A stretch of 64,000 nucleotides of DNA from NCBI GenBank assembly GCA_029975435.1, contig JARKPC010000241.1, positions 1 through 64,000 of the forward strand, in the 5' to 3' direction. Of the stretch, positions 1 through 10,739 are shown piece by piece. This DNA is from Propionivibrio sp. (lineage in GTDB: Bacteria > Pseudomonadota > Gammaproteobacteria > Burkholderiales > Rhodocyclaceae). Each line of letters starts with the position of its first letter. The stretch's first letter is position 1. The position numbers were made by a program, and so were the translations under genes. Under the pieces are notes generated by a model. The model saw nothing but the letters and a program-made list of their open reading frames with translations, was not told the DNA's origin and did not search any database.

Positions 1-971
1 TCGGCGCTGGCGCCGTACTTGGCGTAATCGTAGTTGATGAACTTGATCGACTTGAAGTCAGGAACGCGCGGGTCGACCTTGGCGTTCTTGTTCGACGGCA
101 ACTGGAACTGCTTGGCCGCCGCCGCCATTTCCTGCGCGGCCGGGGTCAGGGCCCATTCGTAGAACTTCTTGGCGGCTTCGAGATTGCGCGCGCCCTTGAT
201 GATGCTCATCGAGCCGATTTCCGCACCCGTGCCTTCGCTGGGAGTGACGGTCTCGACCGGGAAGCCGGCCATCTTCTCGCCCGGCGCATCGTGTACGAAG
301 CTGATCGAGACGGCGGTTTCGCCCCGAGCCACGGCCTTGATCGGGCCGGTGCCGGAACGGGTGTACTGGCCGACGTTGCGGTGCAAGGCTTTCAGGTACT
401 CGAAGGCCTTGTCCTCACCCATCAGTTGCACCAGCGTGGCGACCATCGTGTAGGCCGTGCCGCTGGAAGCCGGGTTGGCGACCTGAATGTCGCCCTTGTA
501 TTCGGGCTTGAGCAGATCGGCCCAGGATTTCGGCACGGGCAGTTTTTTCTTGGCCAGCAGTTCCGGGTTGTAGCCGAAGCCGAGCGGGCCGGAATAGATG
601 CCGACCGTCTTGTACTTGGCTTGTTCCGCCTGTTGTTGCGCCCACGGATGCAGTTGCGGCAGGCTGGGCGACTTGTATTCCAGCGAGAGTCCTTGTTCCG
701 CGGCCTGCAGGTGCGGATCACCGGTGCCGCCGAACCAGATGTCGGTCTTGGGGTTGTCCTTCTCGGCGATGAGTTGCGCGAGCGCCTCGCCGGAGCCCTT
801 CATCGTCACGTTGATCTTTGTGCCGGTCGTGCGGGCATAGACGGTACCGATCATGTTGCACCACTCGGCCTGCACCGAACATATGATGTTGACCTGGTCG
901 GCCGCCTGGGCGCCGCCAGCGCCAAAGCCTACGGCCACAGTTGCTGCAATAATGCGGAGAGTGTTTTTCAT
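1..971 (-). CDS. ABC transporter periplasmic substrate-binding protein (Fe3+/phosphonate-type), 3' end outside window
   Basis: This gene is missing from the ORF track because its stop lies beyond the left edge. Read from the ATG at 971, it opens with a signal peptide (MKNTLRIIAATVAVGFGAGG, cleavage near AQA). The mature protein is typical of the AfuA/FbpA/PhnS-like family 1 binding proteins: 'GSGEALAQLIAEK', 'DIWFGGTGDPH', 'GPLGFGYNPELL', 'ANPASSGTAY', 'EWALTPAAQEM'. About 323 residues are visible, close to the full 330-350 of the family. The start is supported by AAGGGG six bases upstream. It should bind its ligand in the periplasm and deliver it to an inner-membrane permease encoded further left. 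Iron(III), 2-aminoethylphosphonate or a small carboxylate are all possible, and the sequence does not decide between them. Confidence 0.85.
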   Translation of the reverse strand, partial: MKNTLRIIAATVAVGFGAGGAQAADQVNIICSVQAEWCNMIGTVYARTTGTKINVTMKGSGEALAQLIAEKDNPKTDIWFGGTGDPHLQAAEQGLSLEYKSPSLPQLHPWAQQQAEQAKYKTVGIYSGPLGFGYNPELLAKKKLPVPKSWADLLKPEYKGDIQVANPASSGTAYTMVATLVQLMGEDKAFEYLKALHRNVGQYTRSGTGPIKAVARGETAVSISFVHDAPGEKMAGFPVETVTPSEGTGAEIGSMSIIKGARNLEAAKKFYEWALTPAAQEMAAAAKQFQLPSNKNAKVDPRVPDFKSIKFINYDYAKYGASA

Positions 972-1170
972 CTTGGACCCCTTGTCGTTATCTGATTGTC
1001 GGAAAAACGTCGATCGCTTTTTCAATCTATTCCGTCCCTTCGTGCCTGTCCAGGCGAGGCGGCACCGGACGACAGTATGAAGCGGCTTGCCGATATCGCG
1101 CAAATCAGGAATCGTGATGGGCAGCATAAGCGTTTTCAGGGGGCGAGATGCCATCCGACGTGCGATGGCC

Positions 1171-1199
1171 CTTGAAAAGCGCCGTCCCCTCCCCCATTT
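1171..1199 (+). promoter_or_regulatory. sigma32 heat-shock promoter of clpB
   Basis: CTTGAAA at 1171-1177 is followed after 14 bases by CCCCATTT at 1192-1199. This matches the RpoH consensus (CTTGAAA, 11-16 bases, CCCCATnT) at every defined position. It lies 36 bases before the clpB ATG and clpB is a standard RpoH target, so heat-shock control is a well-supported inference. Confidence 0.88.
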
Positions 1200-1235
1200 C
1201 GTCGTCATTCGGATACTTCACCAAGGAAGTTCGCC

Positions 1236-3815
<2,580 letters not shown>

Positions 3816-4001
3816 GCTCGGCCGGGCGGTGCGTGACGGTCGTGCGCGTCAACACCGCCTCCTTGCTGGGGGCGATTACGCGGTGCAACGGTCAAGATTC
3901 GATCAGTGATTGCCTCGATCAGGTAGACGTGTGGTGCTGACGCGGCCAATATGCAAACTGGTACGCGTGGGTCTCGCTCAACCTGAATGGAGTCGATTTC
4001 G

Positions 4002-5159
4002 ATGATTGCATTGACCACAACGGCTTCTTCCTCGCAGGACCGCATCGGCTGGATCAGGCTTGCCTCAGTGAATCTGCCGCTCAAAACCCCGGTGAGCGAT
4101 GCCAAGGTGCTCACTGGCCGTCAGGCCGCGCTGAAGGACGTGGCGCTTCTGTTTGCCGAAGTTGAAACGGCGGGTGGTCATACCGGGCTAGGTTTTACCT
4201 ATACCCTGCGCACCGGCGGCCCGGCGCAGTTTGCGCATGCGTCGGAAGTGGCCCCGTTACTGGTCGGCGAAGACCCGAACGATATCGGCCGCCTGTGGGG
4301 CAAGCTGGCGTGGGCGAGCGCATCGGTCGGACGCAGCGGTGTGGCGGTGCAGGCCATTGCCGCCCTCGATACTGCACTGTGGGATCTGAAAGCCAGGCGT
4401 GCGGGTTTGTCGCTGGCCAAGCTGCTCGGCGCGCATCGGGATCGGGTGAAGTGCTACAACACCTCGGGCGGCTATTTGCAAGCGTCGGTCGAGGAGGTCC
4501 TGGAAAAATCCACGCAGTCCCTGGAACGCGGCATGGGAGGCATCAAGATGAAAGTCGGCCACCCGGACCGCGCAACTGACCTGGCGCGCGTCGCGGCGGT
4601 GCGCAAGCATATCGGCGATCAGGTGCCGTTGATGGTGGACGTCAACCAGCAATGGGATCGCACCACCGCGCTGCGCATGGGCATGGCCATGGAACAGTTC
4701 AATCTGGAATGGCTCGAAGAGCCGCTGGATGCCTACGATATCGAAGGGCACGCGGCGCTGGCGGCCCAGTTGGTCACTCCCGTTGGCACTGGGGAGATGC
4801 TGAGTAGTGCCGGTGAAGTCGCCGCCTACATCAAGCGTGGCGCGATTGACCTAGTGATGCACGATGCCCCGCGCGTCGGCGGAATCACGCCGTTTCTGAA
4901 AGTGGCGGCGATGGCGGAGGACGCCGGTCTGGTGCTGGCCCCGCATTTCGTGATGGAAATTCACCTGCAACTGGCGGCTGCCTATCCGCATGCCGCGTGG
5001 GTCGAGCATTTCGAATGGCTTGAGCCGGCTTTCAACGAACGGCTGGAAATCCGGGACGGCCATATGATCGTGCCGAACCGGCCGGGACTGGGCCTGTCCC
5101 TGAGCGAACGGCTCGGCGAATGGACGGTGGCGAAAAGCGAATTCGGCAAGCGCGCGTGA
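4002..5159 (+). CDS. Mandelate racemase/muconate lactonizing enzyme family protein (enolase superfamily)
   Basis: A (beta/alpha)7-barrel enzyme expected to abstract a proton alpha to a carboxylate using Mg2+. Visible elements are the catalytic K-x-K strand 'GGIKMKVGH', metal ligands in 'MVDVNQQWD' (D), 'WLEEPLD' (E) and 'GTGEML' (E), then 'HDAPRVGG' and 'APHFVMEIH'. The last two provide an Asp-His dyad, which places it in the mandelate racemase subgroup (mandelate, sugar-acid dehydratases) rather than the MLE/dipeptide-epimerase subgroup. The track start at 3987 has no ribosome site. The ATG at 4002 is preceded by GGAG nine bases away, so it is preferred (385 residues). No catabolic neighbours identify the substrate. 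Confidence 0.85.
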   Translation: MIALTTTASSSQDRIGWIRLASVNLPLKTPVSDAKVLTGRQAALKDVALLFAEVETAGGHTGLGFTYTLRTGGPAQFAHASEVAPLLVGEDPNDIGRLWGKLAWASASVGRSGVAVQAIAALDTALWDLKARRAGLSLAKLLGAHRDRVKCYNTSGGYLQASVEEVLEKSTQSLERGMGGIKMKVGHPDRATDLARVAAVRKHIGDQVPLMVDVNQQWDRTTALRMGMAMEQFNLEWLEEPLDAYDIEGHAALAAQLVTPVGTGEMLSSAGEVAAYIKRGAIDLVMHDAPRVGGITPFLKVAAMAEDAGLVLAPHFVMEIHLQLAAAYPHAAWVEHFEWLEPAFNERLEIRDGHMIVPNRPGLGLSLSERLGEWTVAKSEFGKRA

Positions 5160-5231
5160 TCCGGCGGTGGCGCGCTGCGCTTGCTGTAAAGGCAGTCTCG
5201 GTTCTGCCGGAAACCGCAGCGAAAGAGACGG

Positions 5232-5663
5232 CTACGGTCCGTAAACCTGTGTGTCCTCGATGATTTCGAGACCGGAACTGGCCAATCGTGATCTGGCCTC
5301 GGGAATGTCCTGGACATCGACCATGAAGAACGCGCTGCCGCCTTCATTGACGATGCGACCGTAGGCGTTGGTGAAATTGACGCCCGCACCGGCGATGGCT
5401 TTGAGCAAGACGTCGAGTCCGCCCGGCTTGTCGTCCATCTTGAGCACCACGATCTCGCGCAGCGCCGCCGACATGCCGCTCGCGTTGAGTTTTTCGCAAG
5501 CCAGTTCGGGCCTAGATACGACGAGATTAAGGATTCCCCAATCGTTCGCCGTATGGTTGAGGTGGATCGAGCGGATGTTGATTTCCGCTTCGCGCAGCAC
5601 GGCCGTGACCTTTTCCAGTCGGCCCAGACGGTTTTCGAGGAATACCGATACCTGATAGGTCAT
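5232..5663 (-). CDS. Tandem ACT-domain protein, PaaK-associated
   Basis: The 143 residues form two ACT-like repeats: 'SVFLENRLGRLEKVTAVLREAEINI' at the N-terminus and 'VLKMDDKPGGLDVLLKAIAGAGVN' in the second half. ACT domains bind small ligands, usually amino acids, and act as regulatory modules. Proteins of this architecture commonly sit beside phenylacetate-CoA ligase-like genes. This one lies 19 bases downstream of the paaK-like gene on the same strand, so the two are probably cotranscribed. Its role may be to modulate the ligase or sense an aryl or amino acid; that is inference. Confidence 0.8.
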   Translation of the reverse strand: MTYQVSVFLENRLGRLEKVTAVLREAEINIRSIHLNHTANDWGILNLVVSRPELACEKLNASGMSAALREIVVLKMDDKPGGLDVLLKAIAGAGVNFTNAYGRIVNEGGSAFFMVDVQDIPEARSRLASSGLEIIEDTQVYGP

Positions 5664-5682
5664 TTTCGAACTCCTGATGTGT

Positions 5683-6981
5683 TCATTTCCTGCGTTGGTC
5701 GAGAACCCGCACGGCTTTCCCTTCCGCCTTGGGAATCGATCCCGGCTCGACCAGCCTGATCAGCGGGCGCACCAGAACCTCGTCGCGGACCAGGTGGGTG
5801 ATGCGTTTCTGCAGGCGATCGAGCAAGGTCAGGTCGCCGCGGAACCACTCCTTCTTGACTTCGACTTCGACGATCATTTCATCCTGGTCGTCGATCGTCC
5901 GGAGGATGATGCGGTAGTCATCGCCGACTTCCGGCAGCTTCATCAGGATGCCCTCGACCTGCATCGGGAAGACATTGCAGCCCTTGATGATGAACATGTC
6001 GTCCGAGCGGCCGGAAATGCGGTCCAGGCGTCGATGGGTGCGTCCGCAGGGGCAGGGGCCGGGAAGGATGCGCGTCAGGTCGCGCGTGCGGAAGCGGATC
6101 ACCGGCATGGCCTGCCGGTCGAGCGTGGTCATGACCAGTTCGCCGATTTCGCCGTCCGGGACCGGCTCGAGAGTGTCCGGATCAATGATTTCGACCACGA
6201 AGGCGTCTTCCCAGACGTGCAGCCCGTTCTGTTCGGTGCATTCGAAGGCCACGCCGGGGCCGTTCATTTCGGAGAGCCCGAAGGAGTTGAATGCCCGGAC
6301 ACCGAACATCTCCTCGATGCGGCGGCGGTGCTCTTCGGTGTGCGGCTCGGCGCCGATGACTAGCGTGTGAAGGTGGGTGTCCTCGCGCGGATCGAGACCT
6401 TCTTCCTTGAACACATCGAACAGCCGCCCGAGATAGCTCGGGATGGCGTGCGCAACGGTCGTGCCGAAGTCGCGCATCAACTTGATCTGGCGCGGGCTGT
6501 TGCCGGCCCCGGCCGGGATACTCAGGCAGCCGAGCCTCTCGATGCCGTACTGGAAGCCGAGTCCGCCGGTGAACAGGCCGTAGCCGCAGATATTCTGGAA
6601 GACATCCGTCTCGCGCACCCCGGCGGCGTAGAGCGAGCGGGCCATCAGGTTCGCCCAGCTGTCGAGGTCGTGCCGGTTGTGATAGACCACGGTCGGGTTG
6701 CCCGTCGTGCCGCTGGAACTGTGCAGGCGGACGACATCCTTCTTGTCCGCCGCGAGAAAGCCCCATGGGAAATCGCGCCGCAGATCGTCCTTGGTGGTGA
6801 AGGGCAGGTCGCGGATCTGCTCGATCGATATGATGCCGGAATCAAGCAGGCGCCCGATCGCGGGGCATCTCCCGTAATGCGAAGAGCGGACGGCCAACTG
6901 CAGCGAGTTCGTCAGGCGTTCGAGTTGCAGATTCTCAAGGCTGTTGCGGTCGAGCGTTTCCAGCGAATGTTCCCAGTACAT
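5683..6981 (-). CDS. paaK: Phenylacetate--CoA ligase family protein
   Basis: AMP-forming acyl-CoA ligase that adenylates an aryl acid and transfers it to CoA in the cytosol. Evidence: the P-loop 'SSSGTTGNPTVV', the PaaK-typical 'YGLFTGGLGFQYG', 'GAEPHTEEHR', 'FGLSEMNGPG', and the C-terminal AMP-binding lid 'ISGRSDDMFIIKGCNVFP'. The track ORF begins at 7068. The ATG at 6981 (MYWEHSLETLDR) has GAGG five bases upstream and gives 432 residues, the usual PaaK length. A candidate sigma70 promoter lies just upstream and an ACT gene follows. Phenylacetate is the default substrate, but the ring-oxidation paa genes are absent from the window, so another aryl acid is possible. Confidence 0.88.
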   Translation of the reverse strand: MYWEHSLETLDRNSLENLQLERLTNSLQLAVRSSHYGRCPAIGRLLDSGIISIEQIRDLPFTTKDDLRRDFPWGFLAADKKDVVRLHSSSGTTGNPTVVYHNRHDLDSWANLMARSLYAAGVRETDVFQNICGYGLFTGGLGFQYGIERLGCLSIPAGAGNSPRQIKLMRDFGTTVAHAIPSYLGRLFDVFKEEGLDPREDTHLHTLVIGAEPHTEEHRRRIEEMFGVRAFNSFGLSEMNGPGVAFECTEQNGLHVWEDAFVVEIIDPDTLEPVPDGEIGELVMTTLDRQAMPVIRFRTRDLTRILPGPCPCGRTHRRLDRISGRSDDMFIIKGCNVFPMQVEGILMKLPEVGDDYRIILRTIDDQDEMIVEVEVKKEWFRGDLTLLDRLQKRITHLVRDEVLVRPLIRLVEPGSIPKAEGKAVRVLDQRRK

Positions 6982-7039
6982 GACAACCTCGGTGCGATGA
7001 AGGATGGTGCGCGCTGATGACCCTGATGGCAGGACAGGT

Positions 7040-7068
7040 ACTATCCCCGACCGATACGGTTCAGTCAA
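7040..7068 (-). promoter_or_regulatory. Putative sigma70 promoter of paaK with an internal dyad
   Basis: On the minus strand TTGACT (7063-7068) and GATAGT (7040-7045) are separated by 17 bases. The spacer holds the perfect inverted repeat ACCG-TAT-CGGT (7050-7060), which shares half-site bases with the candidate TetR operators upstream. It sits after the symporter terminator and about 60 bases before the paaK start. Confidence 0.5.
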
Positions 7069-7086
7069 ACCCGTGTCAGAGTGAAA

Positions 7087-7106
7087 CGGGAGCCCGAAGG
7101 CTCCCG
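7087..7106 (-). terminator. Rho-independent terminator after the symporter gene
   Basis: Perfect 8-bp stem CGGGAGCC/GGCTCCCG, with a stable TTCG tetraloop on the minus strand and a short TTT tract. It lies 10 bases past the symporter stop and separates that operon from paaK. Confidence 0.72.
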
Positions 7107-7116
7107 CACATCGAAG

Positions 7117-8709
7117 TCAGTCCGGGAAACACGCCGCCAGATGGGCATCTCCGAGCCTCGGCGTGAACAGGCTGACGACCACCGCAAAGAGCAGCGAAAC
7201 CGGCACGGCGAAGATCAGCGGGTCGATGTTGCCGAGCGGCGTTCCGGCGCCCAGGGTGGGCACCCCGAATAACGCTTCGCACAGCCCCAGCGGCTTGGCC
7301 ACCTTCTCGAACACGAAGAAGAGCACGAACAAACTGACCAACAGGCCGCTGATGAAACCGCTGACCGCGCCGGCTCGGGTGATTCCCTTCCAGAAGAGGC
7401 CGAGTGCATAGATCGCGAGGAAGGCCCCGGCGCAAAGGCCGAAGAACAGCGCAGTGCCGTTCACGATGATCGTGGCCCCGGACTTGAAGAATGCCGGGAG
7501 GTAATGCGCCGTCAGCGTGGTGATCAGAATGCCGGCGAGCATGGCGATGCGCACCACGCGTACCGGCCGCGCCGATTTCCGCCCCAGGCCCTTTTCCAGG
7601 ATGTCGTGGCCGATTGCCGAGCCCATGGTGTGGAACTGCGAGCTCATGGTCGACATCGCTGCCGAGAGCAGGGTGATCATGAAGACGGCGGTGAACCACT
7701 CGGGGAGATTCTGCTTGATGAACAGCGGGATGACGTTGTCCGGTGATCCCGCGGCGGCCACGGCGATCTTGCCCGCGGAACTGAAGAAATAAACGTTCGA
7801 CAAGGCGCCTACGACGAAGGCCACGCCGGTCATCAGCATGATGAAGAGTCCCCCGATCACCACGCCGCGATTGAGTTCTCGGTCGCTCTTGACGGTCATG
7901 AAGCGTACCACCAGCTGCGGCTGCGCCAGCACGCCGATGCCCACCCCCAGCACCACGGTCGAGATCAGCGTCCACCACAACGGAGAGAACAGCTCGGGCA
8001 TGGCTGTCCAGCCGCGGTGCCCCTTGCCGGTGAGTGCTGCCGGAACCTTGTCGGCCATGGCGGTCAGCTGTTCGTGGGCGGTGACGACACCACCCAGGCC
8101 GCTGTAAGCGAACCACACCAGAATGGCCATGCCGACGACCATGATCCCGCCCTGGAAAGCGTCGGTGTACAGCACGCCTTTCATTCCGCCGAACATGACG
8201 TACAGGCCGACGATCAGCACGATGGTCAGCAGCGCCATGTTCTGCGTGAGTCCAAGCGCCACGGTCAGGAAGCTCACGCCGCCCAGCATGACCGCGCCGG
8301 CATAGAGCGGCATCGCGATGAAGATGACGGCGGCGGCCGCCACTTGCAGGAAGGTCGAGTCGAAGCGTTTGCCGAGAAATTCGGGGAACGTGTGGGCATC
8401 GAGCTTGTGTCCCATGCCGCGCGTGCGTTTGCCGAAGACGATGAATGCAATGAAGATGCCGAGGAAGATGTTGAGCACGGTCAGCCACAGGATGCCCATG
8501 CCGAACACGGCTGCCGCGCCGCCGAAACCGACGATGGCGGCGGTCGAGATGAACGTCGAGCCGTAGGAAACGGCCATGATTACCGGGTGCACTTTGCGGC
8601 CGGCCAGCAGATAGTCCTTGGCGCTGGCGGTCTGGCGGTAGCCCAGATATCCCAGGGCAGCGGTGATCGTAAGGTAGAACAGGGTTGTAACGGCCACGGT
8701 CGCATTCAT
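7117..8709 (-). CDS. Sodium:solute symporter (SSS family)
   Basis: Inner-membrane Na+-coupled transporter of 530 residues with about 13 hydrophobic segments. SSS hallmarks are the N-terminal 'YLLAGRKVHP' after the first helix, 'YGSTFISTAAIVGFGG' in the Na+-binding helix, 'GGMKGVLYTDAFQGGIM' and 'LSAAMSTMSSQFHTMGSAI'. AGGAG lies seven bases before the ATG. The start overlaps the stop of the small accessory gene by ATGA, so the two are translationally coupled. Location between tetR and a paaK-like ligase suggests uptake of an aryl or short-chain carboxylate; acetate/phenylacetate-type permeases are the nearest known roles. The substrate is inferred from context only. Confidence 0.88.
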   Translation of the reverse strand: MNATVAVTTLFYLTITAALGYLGYRQTASAKDYLLAGRKVHPVIMAVSYGSTFISTAAIVGFGGAAAVFGMGILWLTVLNIFLGIFIAFIVFGKRTRGMGHKLDAHTFPEFLGKRFDSTFLQVAAAAVIFIAMPLYAGAVMLGGVSFLTVALGLTQNMALLTIVLIVGLYVMFGGMKGVLYTDAFQGGIMVVGMAILVWFAYSGLGGVVTAHEQLTAMADKVPAALTGKGHRGWTAMPELFSPLWWTLISTVVLGVGIGVLAQPQLVVRFMTVKSDRELNRGVVIGGLFIMLMTGVAFVVGALSNVYFFSSAGKIAVAAAGSPDNVIPLFIKQNLPEWFTAVFMITLLSAAMSTMSSQFHTMGSAIGHDILEKGLGRKSARPVRVVRIAMLAGILITTLTAHYLPAFFKSGATIIVNGTALFFGLCAGAFLAIYALGLFWKGITRAGAVSGFISGLLVSLFVLFFVFEKVAKPLGLCEALFGVPTLGAGTPLGNIDPLIFAVPVSLLFAVVVSLFTPRLGDAHLAACFPD

Positions 8710-8912
8710 TGTCTTTCTCCTAGCGTCTTGGTCGTCTCGCCCATTTCAACCAGCTCGGCCATCTCCCAGGCTTCCTCCTCGGCGATTTCACGCGCCTCTT
8801 CGGCCGGAGCCGGTTTGTTCCAGTTCAAGAAACCGTAGACGGCACACAAGGCCGCCGACCCCAGCGTCAGCACGAATGCCAGACCGACTCCCCAATCCCC
8901 CAAACCCAACAT
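8706..8912 (-). CDS. Small single-helix accessory protein of the SSS symporter
   Basis: The 68 residues comprise one transmembrane helix (about residues 8-30, 'GVGLAFVLTLGSAALCAVYG'), the motif 'LNWNKP', and an acidic cytoplasmic tail rich in E. Short proteins like this precede and overlap SSS symporters and are annotated as symporter small accessory proteins. Here the stop and the symporter start share ATGA. The 5' leader contains a perfect TetR-type palindrome 19 bases before the ATG. It probably stabilises or regulates the transporter in the inner membrane. Confidence 0.8.
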   Translation of the reverse strand: MLGLGDWGVGLAFVLTLGSAALCAVYGFLNWNKPAPAEEAREIAEEEAWEMAELVEMGETTKTLGERQ

Positions 8913-8930
8913 GGCGCCCCCCCAGAAAGT

Positions 8931-8950
8931 GACCGACTGGCGAGTCGGTC
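8931..8950. promoter_or_regulatory. Candidate TetR operator upstream of the symporter operon
   Basis: Perfect inverted repeat GACCGACT-ggcg-AGTCGGTC, immediately upstream of the accessory/symporter genes and downstream of tetR. The core ACCGACTnnnnAGTCGG recurs at the tetR promoter, which suggests the local TetR protein binds both. Confidence 0.72.
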
Positions 8951-8969
8951 GTTTTTAAAAATTTTTTCC

Positions 8970-9611
8970 CTACCCTGCGTTGCCGGACTCTTGCCGACGA
9001 TAAATGCCTCTGGCCAACACCGAACAGAAGAAGGCCCACTCGTCGAGATAGGCGCGGCGCACTTCTTCGGGCGAACGTCCCGCCTCCATTTCCATGAGCA
9101 CATCCTTGCGCGTCTTGGCCAGCAGCCACTGGATCAGATCGATCAACTGCTCGAGCGGATGACCGAGTCGGGATACATCGAGGCCGGAAAACACCTCAGC
9201 AAAGTGGGTCTCGAATACGGCTTGGGCCTTGAGCGCCAGTTCATCCCGCGGCAGGCGGGCAATACGCACCAGCAGGCCGAGCATCGGGCGATTGACCAGA
9301 TACCATTCGATGGCGATCCGGGATACGCTCAGGAAGCGTTCAAGGATGTCGGCCGGCAGGGGCGTTTCCGCCAGGACGATCTGCTCGCGGATATGGCGGT
9401 ACAGATCGCTCCATGTCCGCTCCATGCAGTAAAGGTACAGTTCTTCCTTGGAAGCAATGTATTCGTACAGGCCGCCTTTGGAGATTCCGGCTGCGGCGAC
9501 GATACGGTCCAGTGAAGCGGCGGCGTAGTCGTTCGCGCCGAACTCGGCCAGCGCTGCGGCAAGGATGGTTTCCTGCTTTTCCGGGGGAAGATGAAAGAAA
9601 GCCTGTTTCAT
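8970..9611 (-). CDS. TetR/AcrR family transcriptional regulator
   Basis: 213 residues with an N-terminal helix-turn-helix: 'EKQETILAAALAEFGANDY' then 'SLDRIVAAAGISKGGLYEYIASKEELY', the standard TetR signature. The C-terminal part is a helical ligand-binding and dimerisation domain. It precedes the symporter operon on the same strand, and palindromes with the same core lie at its own promoter and at the symporter leader. Autoregulation plus control of uptake, relieved by an aryl-CoA or aryl acid, is the likely scheme. A PaaR-like role is possible, but the effector cannot be read from sequence. Confidence 0.9.
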   Translation of the reverse strand: MKQAFFHLPPEKQETILAAALAEFGANDYAAASLDRIVAAAGISKGGLYEYIASKEELYLYCMERTWSDLYRHIREQIVLAETPLPADILERFLSVSRIAIEWYLVNRPMLGLLVRIARLPRDELALKAQAVFETHFAEVFSGLDVSRLGHPLEQLIDLIQWLLAKTRKDVLMEMEAGRSPEEVRRAYLDEWAFFCSVLARGIYRRQESGNAG

Positions 9612-9620
9612 GCCGGGTCA

Positions 9621-9636
9621 CCGACTGACAAGTCGG
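9621..9636. promoter_or_regulatory. Candidate TetR autoregulatory operator
   Basis: Inverted repeat CCGACT-gaca-AGTCGG lies between the tetR -10 box and its start codon, covering the expected transcription start. It shares its six-base arms and four-base spacing with the site at 8931-8950. Confidence 0.68.
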
Positions 9637-9639
9637 GTG

Positions 9640-9668
9640 AATTTAGACCCTGCTGACAATAGTGTCAA
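9640..9668 (-). promoter_or_regulatory. sigma70 promoter of tetR
   Basis: On the minus strand a consensus -35 TTGACA (9663-9668), a 17-base spacer and -10 TAAATT (9640-9645). The candidate operator begins four bases downstream of the -10 box, a typical repression geometry. Confidence 0.75.
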
Positions 9669-9765
9669 TCGAAAGCATGCGCGAGCGTGTGAAGCTCGTC
9701 GGATGATGTCGCCGCGAGTTGAGAATACAGCTTCGGGCCGGATTGATGCGCCGGGACTCCGGCCG

Positions 9766-10605
9766 TCAGGGCTTCAGGCGGAACAGGCGCGCTGCGTTGC
9801 CCCAGGCAATCTGCCGCGCAACTTCAGGCGGCAGTTGCGCGAGCCAGGGACGGTAACCGCCCATTATTCGTGCGTAGGAATCCCAGCGCTCGTCGATCCA
9901 GGTGTCGGAACCGAGCAGGAAACGGTCCGGGTGGCTTTCAAACAACCGCCTCCAGTCGCCGGAGATTGCTCCCGAGCTGTCGGTAATTCCGCTTCGGTAG
10001 GACAGCTCGGCGATTAACCCGGGGTAGGTGCGCAACATGCGGTCTACCTCGTCAGCCGGCAACGAAAACCCGGTGTGCGCCCAGATGATGCGCGCCTCGG
10101 GGTAAAGTCTGAACAGAATGTCCAGCGCCGGGACATCGCTGTGGGCGTGCAGCATCATCCGGTGTTCCCGGGCGAAACGTACCATGTCGGCTACGACCGG
10201 GCTGCGGGTTTCATCGCCGTGCAGGTGGAACTCGCCGATTCCGGCGAAATAGCCGTGCTGGAACTCGTCGCGGATCAGCGTCATGGTCTCCGGGTTGTTG
10301 AACCAGTTCGTGACATCTGCGCGAACCCGGTACGGACGCAGGAAGGGAACGACCTGGAGCGCTTCGGAACGCTTGGCGTACAACGCGTGGGTGCCCGCAT
10401 TCGGCCGGCTGTTAGCCAGAATGCCGCGTACTCCGGTACGCTTGAAGAGTTCCAGGGCCTGATCGAGCGGTACCCGCGGCGACGGCTCCCAGTTGTAATG
10501 CAGGTGGGCGTCGAAAAGCGGCAAGGCGGATTCGGAGGCCGCCGGTTGGGCACGGGCGCCAAGGCCGAGTGAACACAGGAAAACGAGCAACAGGAGGCGG
10601 GTCAA
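9766..10605 (-). CDS. Exported amidohydrolase family protein (TIM-barrel metal-dependent hydrolase)
   Basis: Predicted periplasmic hydrolase of 279 residues. After the signal peptide (TRLLLLVFLCSLGLGARAQ) come the metal-binding 'FDAHLHYNW', 'GIGEFHLHGD', 'MLHAHSD', 'IWAHTGFS' and the late Asp in 'LLGSDTWIDE', the amidohydrolase_2 pattern. The track ORF begins with the ATG at 10737, but the leader encoded there is not signal-like. A TTG at 10605 has GGAGAG six bases upstream and places the signal peptide at the very N-terminus, so it is chosen. Substrate unknown. The gene is convergent with nothing nearby and divergent from the NRDE gene. Confidence 0.8.
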   Translation of the reverse strand: MTRLLLLVFLCSLGLGARAQPAASESALPLFDAHLHYNWEPSPRVPLDQALELFKRTGVRGILANSRPNAGTHALYAKRSEALQVVPFLRPYRVRADVTNWFNNPETMTLIRDEFQHGYFAGIGEFHLHGDETRSPVVADMVRFAREHRMMLHAHSDVPALDILFRLYPEARIIWAHTGFSLPADEVDRMLRTYPGLIAELSYRSGITDSSGAISGDWRRLFESHPDRFLLGSDTWIDERWDSYARIMGGYRPWLAQLPPEVARQIAWGNAARLFRLKP

Positions 10606-10739
10606 GGCGTTCTCTCCGTTGATGTGCTTCTCTCTGACCCGGACGTTGCAGGATTGTTCCAGCGCCTGCTGCGGGGACAATTGAACAGCGTGGGGCGATG
10701 GGGTAGCCTGCCGGGCATGCATTCCTCTTCGTGCCATCC

